A DNA stretch of 5,518 nucleotides from assembly GCA_023248915.1 (NCBI GenBank), contig JAHFDQ010000430.1:1-5518 (forward strand), in the 5' to 3' direction. Origin of the DNA: Archangiaceae bacterium (GTDB lineage Bacteria; Myxococcota; Myxococcia; Myxococcales; Myxococcaceae). Position numbers and translations under genes: made by a program. This document shows positions 1 to 5,357 of the stretch, piece by piece. The notes below the pieces were generated by a model, which was given only the letters and a program-made list of their open reading frames with translations, ran no database searches and had not been told where the DNA came from. Position 1 is the stretch's first letter. The number at the start of each line of letters is the position of its first letter.

Positions 1-671
1 TCGAGGCGTACGTCGGCGACTACCTGAAGGAAGAGGTCTCGTCGGAAGGGCTGGTTCGGAACCTCCCTGCGTTCTCGAGCTTCCTTTCGATCGCTGCGCT
101 CTGCGACGCCGACCTGGTGAACTTCGCCAACATCGCTCGCGACTGCGTGGTGTCGGCGCCCACCGTGCGCGGGTACTTCGAGATCCTCGAGGACACCCTG
201 CTCGGGCGATGGCTTCCCGCTTACCGCGCACGGCCGAAACGCCGGGTGCTGCAAGCCTCGAAGTTCTTCTTCACCGATGTCGGGGCCGTCAACGTCCTGC
301 TCCGCCGGGGCCCGCTCGATCCGGGCACCGAGCTGTTCGGCAAGGCCTTCGAGAACTGGGTCTTCCACGAGCTGTGCGCGTACAACAGCTATTCCGGCGC
401 GAACGAGCCTCTGAGCTACTGGCGACTGGCGAGCGGCATCGAAGTGGACTTCGTGGTCGGCGCCGCGGCCCTCGCGATCGAGGCGAAGGGCAGCGAGCGA
501 GTGCGCAGCGATGCGGTCCGTAGCCTAGAGGAATTCAAGGTCGATCAGCCGCGCGTCGCGCGCCGGCTCGTCGTCTCGCTGGAGCCGAAGTCGAGACGCA
601 CGGAGTCGGGCATCGAGATCATGCCGTGGCGCCGCTTCATCGACGACCTCTGGGCGGGCCGGCTCTTCTAG
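1..671 (+). CDS. AAA ATPase with DUF4143 domain, C-terminal part (5' end outside window)
   Basis: The reading frame is open from base 3 to the TAG at 669-671, giving 222 visible residues with no stop. The GTG at 117 lies inside conserved family sequence and is not the start. The fragment opens with a YLKEE..SEGLVRNLPAFSSFL region and a winged-helix-like segment (about residues 38-67, NFANIARD...SAPTVRGYFEILEDTLLG). It then has the FGKAFENWVFHEL motif and a C-terminal stretch shaped like a PD-(D/E)XK nuclease fold: GIEVDFVVG (E147, D149) followed by IEAKG (E160, K162). It ends with IMPWRRFIDDLWAGRLF. This is the standard C-terminal half of the large prokaryotic AAA+/DUF4143 family, whose N-terminal half carries the Walker ATPase. 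Cellular role and substrate are unknown for most members; the nuclease-like motif is suggestive only. The gene converges on the cytochrome gene, with 4 bp between the two stop codons. Confidence 0.9.
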   Translation, partial: EAYVGDYLKEEVSSEGLVRNLPAFSSFLSIAALCDADLVNFANIARDCVVSAPTVRGYFEILEDTLLGRWLPAYRARPKRRVLQASKFFFTDVGAVNVLLRRGPLDPGTELFGKAFENWVFHELCAYNSYSGANEPLSYWRLASGIEVDFVVGAAALAIEAKGSERVRSDAVRSLEEFKVDQPRVARRLVVSLEPKSRRTESGIEIMPWRRFIDDLWAGRLF

Positions 672-675
672 GAGC

Positions 676-2184
676 TCAACTCCCGGCGTCGGGAAGCCCG
701 TGGCCCGGGCCGAGAATCTCATTGGTGAAGCGGCCGATCTCGAAGTGCCTCGAATTCTCGGGGTCGTGGCAGCCGGTGCAGGTGGCTTCTTCGTGGGGCA
801 GCAGCAGGCGCGCCCGGCCCGGGTCGGAAACGTGGACCGAGCCCGCGCCATGGCACGTCTCGCACCCGACGCCCCTGCGCCCCTCCAGCCGGTCGAGGCG
901 GCACACCCCGCCGGGTCGGCCGAACCCGGTGACGTGGCAGCGGACGCAGTCGAGATCGAACCCCTTCCCCGCGGTGTCGAGCGTCTCGTAGGCGCGGGCG
1001 TGCTTCGACGCTTCCCACGCGGGGAAGGCGGCGGCGTGGCACGCCCTGCAGGCCTCTGACCCGACGAAGGCGGCCTCACCCGCGGCCGCGGCCCGGCAGT
1101 CCTCGCCGTTTTGCCGAGCCCACGCAAGGTCCAGCGCTCCGACCTCACGCGAGTAGATGGCGAGCAACTGCTTCGCCGCCGGGTCCGACCCCATTCCCGG
1201 GTCGAGCGGCACGGCCTGCGCGCGGAACCAGTTCCTACCTTCCGGCACCTCGGCCGGCGTCGCGGCGAGCGCCTCTCGCCGTCGCACGAGCTCTTCGAGC
1301 TTCTCGCGCCGCGCCTGCTTGGCGTCAGGCCGAAGGCCCGGATCGTCCAACTGTCGGCGCAAGAGCTCGACCCGTTCGCCGAGCCCATCGAGCTCGCGCT
1401 CGACGTCGGCGCGCCCCTTCACAAGCAGAAACCGCTCCCGGGCCGGCCCGGCAAACGCCAGCTCGAGCCGCAGCACCGAGCGCCCCCTGCCTTCCAGCCT
1501 CACAACCGGCACCCTGGCCCTCACCAGCAGGTCGGCCTCGCTGCCCGGGCCGCCTGCCGGGTGGCTCGAGACCACCAGGTCGGCCTCGAGCCCGGCCGCC
1601 TCGGCGGCCTTCAGCGCGGCGTCCATCGGCAGGTCCAAGACGCCCACCACCCACTCGGCCCCGGCCGCGCGAGCCTCGCGCGAGACCCGCACCAGCCCGC
1701 CGGCGTCGTGGGCGACCGCCACCCCCACCGCGTGCCCGCCCAGGTCGAGCAGGCGATACCCGTCGCCGGTCAGATCGGCCAGCCCCAGAGACTGGCGGAA
1801 GGCCTCGCCGCGGGCGTCGTCCAACTCGCCGACCGCGTGCAGGGCCAGGCCCATCGCCCGCAACTCGTCGGCGATCGCGCGGGCCTTCCTCTCGGCCTGC
1901 GGCACCTCGGCCGGTTCGAGCTTCGCACGCGCAAACAGCGAGTCGCCCGCGTCGATGTATAGCACCGGCCCGTCCGAAGCGCGGGCGGCCGCGACCAGGT
2001 GCGCGGCCCGGTCGATGCCGCCGCGCATCTCTTCGCTACAGCCGCAAGGCTCGAGGCTGCCCTGCAGCGCGGCCGAGAGGAAGACTTCGCCCCTCGCCGA
2101 CGCGTTCGCGGCCGGCCGCAGCTCGGGGCGCCTGCACGAGGGCACCAGCGCGACCGCCAGGGCGATCGCCAGCCGGCGATTCAC
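676..2184 (-). CDS. Lipoprotein with UshA-like domain fused to C-terminal tetrahaem cytochrome c554-type domain
   Basis: Predicted 502-residue exported redox protein. The GTG at 2184 was chosen because it gives a clean signal peptide (MNRRLAIALAVALVPSC). The frame is open further upstream, but only as arginine-rich shadow sequence inside the receiver gene. Cys17 after V-P-S is a plausible lipobox cysteine, although Pro at -2 is unusual. Residues about 32-230 resemble the calcineurin-like/UshA-like family: a beta strand then LEPCGCS (Cys47, Cys49), an RGGIDRAAHL motif, and YIDAGDSLF (Asp78, Asp81). A charged helical, probably coiled-coil stretch covers about 259-309. The C-terminal 130 residues hold four CXXCH haem c sites at 379-383, 413-417, 441-445 and 469-473, plus extra histidines (395, 451, 464, 480) that could be distal ligands. 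The spacing, and CxxCHAAAFPAWEASKHARAY, fit the cytochrome c554/c-prime family. Expected site: periplasm or outer envelope, transferring electrons. Substrate unknown. The start overlaps the receiver stop codon by 4 bp. Haem attachment needs a cytochrome c maturation system, which is not in this window. Confidence 0.86.
   Translation of the reverse strand: MNRRLAIALAVALVPSCRRPELRPAANASARGEVFLSAALQGSLEPCGCSEEMRGGIDRAAHLVAAARASDGPVLYIDAGDSLFARAKLEPAEVPQAERKARAIADELRAMGLALHAVGELDDARGEAFRQSLGLADLTGDGYRLLDLGGHAVGVAVAHDAGGLVRVSREARAAGAEWVVGVLDLPMDAALKAAEAAGLEADLVVSSHPAGGPGSEADLLVRARVPVVRLEGRGRSVLRLELAFAGPARERFLLVKGRADVERELDGLGERVELLRRQLDDPGLRPDAKQARREKLEELVRRREALAATPAEVPEGRNWFRAQAVPLDPGMGSDPAAKQLLAIYSREVGALDLAWARQNGEDCRAAAAGEAAFVGSEACRACHAAAFPAWEASKHARAYETLDTAGKGFDLDCVRCHVTGFGRPGGVCRLDRLEGRRGVGCETCHGAGSVHVSDPGRARLLLPHEEATCTGCHDPENSRHFEIGRFTNEILGPGHGLPDAGS
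2181..2184 (-). promoter_or_regulatory. GTGA stop/start overlap between receiver and cytochrome genes
   Basis: Read leftward, the receiver ends in TGG TGA and the cytochrome begins GTG AAT, sharing the four bases GTGA. No strong Shine-Dalgarno is visible just upstream. Translational coupling by reinitiation is therefore the likely way the cytochrome is expressed, and the two genes form one transcription unit. Confidence 0.7.
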
Positions 2185-2564
2185 CAGAGAATGCTCGAGA
2201 CGAGCTCGTCCACCTTCTCGCCCAACGCGTCGAGCCCGTTGGCCTTGGACAGAAAGCCGTCGGCGCCGACCTGCTCTGCCAGCTTGCCCAGCTCGTCGTC
2301 GGCGAGGCTCGAGAACAGCACGATGGGTATGTCCTGCGTGCCGTATTCGTTCTTCAGCGTCCGGCAGATGTCGGTGCCCTTCGCTTCGGGCATGTGAATG
2401 TCGGTGAGGATGAGGTCGGGCCGCCACACCTGCAGCGTCTTCTCGAACTCCATCAGGGTGGACGTCGCCCGAACCTCATAGCCGCGGGCCTCGAGCACCG
2501 CCTTCTCCATCGCGAGGGTGATCTCGCTGTCGTCGATTACGAGGATTCTCTTCGGGGCGTCCAC
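2181..2564 (-). CDS. Stand-alone response regulator receiver (CheY-like)
   Basis: Single receiver domain, 127 residues from the GTG at 2564, with no output domain. Signature residues are all present: the acidic pair Asp11-Asp12 in ILVIDDS, phospho-acceptor Asp55 in LILTDIHMP, the Ser of LFSSL at 85-86, and Lys107 in GFLSKANG. It should take phosphate on Asp55 from a histidine kinase, none of which is encoded here, and act by protein contact. The GTG start gives the usual CheY-like length and begins right before the first beta strand, with TAAGG about 11 bases upstream. The ATG at 2618 would add 18 residues with no domain character and would run through the candidate promoter of the divergent gene. 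The cytochrome gene follows with a 4-bp overlap, so the two are probably co-regulated. Whether this receiver controls the cytochrome or another process cannot be told from the sequence. Confidence 0.9.
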   Translation of the reverse strand: MDAPKRILVIDDSEITLAMEKAVLEARGYEVRATSTLMEFEKTLQVWRPDLILTDIHMPEAKGTDICRTLKNEYGTQDIPIVLFSSLADDELGKLAEQVGADGFLSKANGLDALGEKVDELVSSILW

Positions 2565-2606
2565 GGGCGGAACAGCCTTAGCAAGAACTCGGCCCGCGAG
2601 CGAGCG

Positions 2607-2635
2607 TTGACCGCCCATCGCCCCGGCGATAAGAC
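2607..2635 (+). promoter_or_regulatory. Candidate sigma70-type promoter for the Fis-like gene
   Basis: TTGACC at 2607-2612 matches five of six bases of the -35 consensus. It is followed by exactly 17 bp and then TAAGAC at 2630-2635, a weak -10 (T1, A2 and A5 match). Transcription would start near 2642, giving a leader of about 30 bases before the ATG at 2674. Evidence is sequence similarity and position only. Confidence 0.4.
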
Positions 2636-2653
2636 GCGCCCCCTTTCATTTCC

Positions 2654-2663
2654 AAGGCGGGGG
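2654..2663 (+). promoter_or_regulatory. Ribosome binding site for the Fis-like gene
   Basis: A purine-rich AAGGCGGGGG ends 10 bases before the ATG at 2674. It supports that ATG as the start codon. Confidence 0.5.
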
Positions 2664-2673
2664 AACACCGGCG

Positions 2674-2922
2674 ATGGACGCGCTCAAGCTGCCGCTCGAA
2701 GACTTGCTGTACCTTCGGCTCGGCCACTTCTTCGACCAGCTGCACGGCCGCAAGGTGCCCGACCTGTACCGCGTGCTGACCGACCAGGTCGACAGGGCCG
2801 TGCTCAGGCAAGCGGTCGAGCGCTGCGACGGACAACTGGGCCTCGCCGCAGAGTTCCTCGATGTCGACCGGAACACCCTCTCGCGGAAGCTGCGCCGCCT
2901 GAAGCTCGTGCCGAAGCGCTAG
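2674..2922 (+). CDS. Small Fis-family DNA-binding protein
   Basis: An 82-residue protein that aligns along nearly its whole length with the C-terminal core of Fis and the DNA-binding domain of NtrC-type regulators. LPLEDL, a helix with FFDQLHG, then VPDLYRVLTDQVDRAVLR match the Fis dimer helices. LAAEFLDVDRNTLSRKLRRL (residues 57-76) matches the helix-turn-helix. It should form a dimer, bind DNA, and bend or organise it. There is no receiver or AAA+ domain, so it is not a sigma54 activator. Several positions that contact DNA in E. coli Fis differ here: GNQTRAA becomes GQLGLAA (53-59) and NRGTLRKK becomes DRNTLSRK (65-72), so sequence preference may differ. The ATG has a good Shine-Dalgarno. 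The ZIP transporter gene starts 15 bp downstream, probably in the same operon. It is probably not the orthologue of the enterobacterial fis gene, so no symbol is given. Confidence 0.83.
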   Translation: MDALKLPLEDLLYLRLGHFFDQLHGRKVPDLYRVLTDQVDRAVLRQAVERCDGQLGLAAEFLDVDRNTLSRKLRRLKLVPKR

Positions 2923-2937
2923 CGTCACGGCCTTCGA

Positions 2938-3711
2938 ATGACCGCCCCAGCCCTCCTCACGCTCTACTGCTCGGTGATCGCCGCCGGAGCCGTCGCCGGA
3001 GCGCTGGTGCCGGTCTACGCCGCCCAGGGCACGCGCCTGGTGACCTTCCTGTCGTTCGCGGCTGGCGTGATGTTTGGAGCCGCCTTCTTCCACATGGTGC
3101 CCGAGGCCTTCCACGGCGGGGGGTACCGCGTCTTCCCGCTCTTGCCGGTGGGCTTCATCTGCCTTTTCCTGCTCGAGCGCTACGTGCTCGTGCACGCCTG
3201 CGAAGAACCGCCCGACTGCGCCGAACACGGCCACGGCAAGGCGCTGGGGCTGACCGCCTTCCTCGGCCTGTCGGTCCACACCCTGTTCGACGGCGTCGCG
3301 CTCGGTTCGGGCGTCGCCGAGGGGGTCGGCTTCACCGCCTTCGTCGCCATCGCCGCCCACAAGGTGCCCAGCTCGCTGTCCCTGGCCGCCATCCTGAAGA
3401 CCGAGGGGCGAAGGTCGGCGGCGGTGGTGGGGTATGGGTTGGCGTACGGCCTGATGGTGCCGGTCGGGGTCGCGCTCTATTACCTGCTGAGCACGCTCTT
3501 CCCGTTCGAGGCCTTCGCGCCGCGGGCGCTGGCCTTTTCGGCCGGCACCTTCCTCTACATCGCCGTGTCCGACCTGTTGCCCCGCATGAATCGCCACGGC
3601 CGGCAGGGCCGGCTCGGAAATGTGGCTGCCCTCATCGGCGGGCTGGCGGTGATGTTCGGGCTGTCGCTCGTGACCGGCCACGAGCACGCAGGCGTCGTCA
3701 TCTCACCCTGA
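2938..3711 (+). CDS. ZIP-family divalent metal transporter
   Basis: A 257-residue, highly hydrophobic inner-membrane protein with about eight predicted helices, the usual size for bacterial ZIP proteins that import zinc, iron or other divalent metals. Family features in order: AAGVMFGAAFFHMVPEAF (helix 2, H52 and E56); a short Cys/His loop at 86-99 (H86, C88, C94, H97, H99); the helix 4 metal motif HTLFDGVALG (H114, D118); helix 5 HKVPSSLSLAAIL (H141); and AGTFLYIAVSDLLPRM (about 202-217). Helix 5 in relatives usually reads HKxPE or HExPHE. Here the acidic residue is replaced by Ser145/Ser146, so metal selectivity or mechanism may differ. The protein ends in GHEHAGVVISP. The ATG at 2938 has little Shine-Dalgarno and follows the Fis-like stop by 15 bp, suggesting coupling. 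The last 14 bp overlap the 3' end of the convergent kinase gene. Confidence 0.87.
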   Translation: MTAPALLTLYCSVIAAGAVAGALVPVYAAQGTRLVTFLSFAAGVMFGAAFFHMVPEAFHGGGYRVFPLLPVGFICLFLLERYVLVHACEEPPDCAEHGHGKALGLTAFLGLSVHTLFDGVALGSGVAEGVGFTAFVAIAAHKVPSSLSLAAILKTEGRRSAAVVGYGLAYGLMVPVGVALYYLLSTLFPFEAFAPRALAFSAGTFLYIAVSDLLPRMNRHGRQGRLGNVAALIGGLAVMFGLSLVTGHEHAGVVISP

Positions 3712-5197
3712 GGTACCACCAGGCGACTCCGCTGCCCGCGGCGATGAGGAACAGCAGCAGCGTGAAGGGGCGGAACCCTTTGGTAGCCTTCGGGACCTTC
3801 GGCTTCATCGCCGCCGCCACCTCGGGAGAAACCGAGGACGGCCGCGCAGTGGCGGCGCCCGCCTCGGCGGCCTTCGCGACGTCGCGCTGCTTGCGAATCT
3901 CGATGAGCTCGGTCCGAACCTCTTCGGCCGTCGCCGGGCGGTGAGACGGCTTCTTCTCGAGCAGGCGCAGCACCAGCTTCGCCACCGGCTCGGGGATGCT
4001 CGGCTCGAATGACTTCGGGTCGGGCGGAGCGTGTTCGACCTGTTTCATCAGGGTGACCGCGTCGTTCTCGCCCTCGAACGGCAGCTTCCCGGTCAGGGCG
4101 AAGAAGGCCACCACGCCGAACGAGTACAGGTCCGACTGGGGCCCGACCGGCTGGCCGCAGGCCTGCTCGGGCGAGACGAACTCGGGCGTGCCGATGCACC
4201 GGAACATCAGGGTCTGCGGCGTCAGCGCCCCCGGCTGGCCCTGCTTGGCGATGCCGAAGTCGACGATCTTCGCCAGGACGGTGTCGCCTTCGTGCACCAG
4301 GAGGATGTTGCTGGGCTTCATGTCGCGGTGCACCAGCCCCACCTTGTGCGCCGCCCCCAGGCCGCCCAGCACGCCGTCGAAGATCTGCAGCGCCTCGTCC
4401 ACCTGAACCCGGCCCTGCGCCTCGAGCTGGGCCTGCAGCGACCGGCCCTTCAGGTACTCCATCACCAGGTACGGGCGGCCGTCGGGCAGGGTGCCGAACG
4501 AGAAGACGTCGACGATGCCGGGGTGGTGCACGGCGGTGAGCGCCCGCGCCTCGTCGAGCATGCGCAGCACCTGCTCGGGGTCGTCGGCGGCTTCGGGCCG
4601 CAACACCTTGATGGCGACCGTCTTGCCGATGAGCGGGTGCACCCCCTTGTAGACCATGCCCATGCCGCCGACGCCGATGAGCTCGGTCAGCTTGAACTCG
4701 CCCAGCGTCTGGCCGAGGAGCGGGTCAGCTCCATGGCCCGCTGGAGCGGCCGGAGCCGCCGGGGCCGCCGCGGGGGCGGGAGCTGGGGGAGCCGCGGGGG
4801 GCATCTTCGGCAGCGCCTGGCTCGGGCGCCGGGCCATCGGGCGGGCGGGGGGAGTCGCTTCGGGCTCGAGGAAGTGCAGCGGCGCCTGCGCCAGCAGCGT
4901 CGGCGCGTCGGAAGCGTCAGAGGGGTTGGCCGCGCGCGCCCCCGAGATGGGGCCGTGGCGGACGCCCGCGGCATTTCCCTTCGGGGGCGACTGAGGCGCC
5001 GAGACCTTTCCGCTCTGCCATTTCGCCGAGGGGATGGTCGCCTCGGTGATCGGGTCGATCGGCCGCTGAGTGCGGTCGGGCGTGGGAGTCCCTCGGGGGG
5101 GCACCGGGCCCGAAGCGCGATGGCGCGGGCAGTGGCCCTTCCCCTCGGGAATGACGTCACCGCAGATTTGGCACTTCTGCGCCATCCAGCCGGCCAT
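3698..5197 (-). CDS. Tail-anchored Ser/Thr protein kinase with N-terminal Cys/His cluster
   Basis: A 499-residue protein from the ATG at 5197; the in-frame ATG at 5185 is an alternative (495 aa). Sequence further upstream in the frame is not protein-like. Residues 9-26 form a possible zinc site, CQIC...CPRH (C9, C12, C23, H26). Residues about 30-158 are a disordered linker, very Pro/Ala-rich at 135-155. The kinase domain covers about 165-434 and is complete: glycine loop GVGGMGMVY (175-183), VAIK Lys197, helix C Glu216, HRDMKPSN (Asp292, Lys294, Asn297), DFG Asp313, GTPEFVSPEQ, and DLYSFG Asp356. It should phosphorylate Ser/Thr in cytoplasmic proteins and resembles the PknB-like Hanks-type kinases abundant in myxobacteria. 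One hydrophobic helix at about 477-495 followed by LRVR ends the protein, so it is a tail anchor with essentially no extracytoplasmic sensor. No substrate or phosphatase is encoded nearby. It is probably transcribed alone from the 160-bp gap upstream. Confidence 0.92.
   Translation of the reverse strand: MAGWMAQKCQICGDVIPEGKGHCPRHRASGPVPPRGTPTPDRTQRPIDPITEATIPSAKWQSGKVSAPQSPPKGNAAGVRHGPISGARAANPSDASDAPTLLAQAPLHFLEPEATPPARPMARRPSQALPKMPPAAPPAPAPAAAPAAPAAPAGHGADPLLGQTLGEFKLTELIGVGGMGMVYKGVHPLIGKTVAIKVLRPEAADDPEQVLRMLDEARALTAVHHPGIVDVFSFGTLPDGRPYLVMEYLKGRSLQAQLEAQGRVQVDEALQIFDGVLGGLGAAHKVGLVHRDMKPSNILLVHEGDTVLAKIVDFGIAKQGQPGALTPQTLMFRCIGTPEFVSPEQACGQPVGPQSDLYSFGVVAFFALTGKLPFEGENDAVTLMKQVEHAPPDPKSFEPSIPEPVAKLVLRLLEKKPSHRPATAEEVRTELIEIRKQRDVAKAAEAGAATARPSSVSPEVAAAMKPKVPKATKGFRPFTLLLFLIAAGSGVAWWYLRVR
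4733..4801 (-). repeat. Pro/Ala low-complexity coding repeat in the kinase linker
   Basis: Imperfect tandem GCC/GCN and CCN codons encode a PPAPAPAAAPAAPAAPAG-type stretch just before the kinase domain. It is a flexible spacer and a likely site of length variation by slippage. It is not a mobile or structural DNA repeat. Confidence 0.6.
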
Positions 5198-5357
5198 CTT
5201 ATGCGGTAAAGCGCCCGAACAGTCTGCCGCTTTCGTTCGGAATGGTGCTGGCCCCGGCGGCGAAGTAAATGGTGACGAGGGGCTAGTCGACGGTGGTGGC
5301 CAGGTTCGCGCTGCCGTCACGGGCCATCCCCCGTATGTCGATGGAGTTCGCGCGGTT
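5198..5357. promoter_or_regulatory. Non-coding region upstream of the kinase gene
   Basis: 160 bp lie between the kinase start and the stop of the next leftward gene. The stretch is less GC-biased than the flanking genes near 5197-5270. It contains a perfect 6-bp inverted repeat, CCGAAC (5215-5220) and GTTCGG (5235-5240), with a 14-bp spacer, located 18-43 bp upstream of the kinase ATG. That is where a regulator site or leader hairpin could sit, but such a short repeat can occur by chance. I find no convincing sigma70 promoter and no terminator with a T-run. Confidence 0.35.

Larger units (their letters stand above)
2565..2673. promoter_or_regulatory. Divergent intergenic region between receiver and Fis-like genes
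   Basis: These 109 bp must carry the promoters for both the leftward receiver-cytochrome unit and the rightward Fis-like/ZIP unit. A rightward sigma70-like promoter can be proposed (separate entry). For the leftward unit I see no convincing -35/-10 pair: a TTGGAA at 2655-2650 (minus strand) has only a poor TTAT-containing partner. If the receiver really starts at 2618, the region shrinks to 55 bp. Confidence 0.55.

Noticed and set aside
681..694. 5-bp stem, 4-base loop hairpin after the AAA/DUF4143 gene as an intrinsic terminator
   Set aside because: The stem is short, no T-run follows on either strand, and it lies within the cytochrome coding sequence.
1157..2407. A 416-codon plus-strand open frame opposite the cytochrome gene, and a 283-codon one at 1111-1962
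   Set aside because: The translations are Ser/Arg/Pro- or His/Arg/Gln-rich with no motif, as expected antisense to a GC-rich gene. The minus-strand frame has signal peptide, CXXCH and domain motifs.
2565..2618. Upstream ATG start for the receiver, adding 18 residues
   Set aside because: The extra residues have no domain character and would overlap the candidate promoter of the divergent gene. The GTG at 2564 gives the normal receiver length. Kept as an alternative only.
2650..2655. Minus-strand TTGGAA as a -35 for the receiver gene
   Set aside because: No acceptable -10 at the right spacing; the nearest TTAT-containing hexamers match poorly.
2578..3687. A 369-codon minus-strand open frame opposite the ZIP and Fis-like genes
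   Set aside because: The translation is Gly/Glu/His/Arg/Gln-rich shadow sequence. The plus strand encodes clear membrane helices and a helix-turn-helix.
2394..3944. A 516-codon plus-strand open frame spanning four genes
   Set aside because: It runs across the start of the receiver, the Fis-like gene, the ZIP gene and the kinase end in a wrong frame. The product is arginine-rich low complexity.
4031..5209. A 392-codon plus-strand open frame opposite the kinase
   Set aside because: It is the antisense of a well-supported kinase domain; composition is Leu/Gln/Arg/His-rich without recognisable domains.
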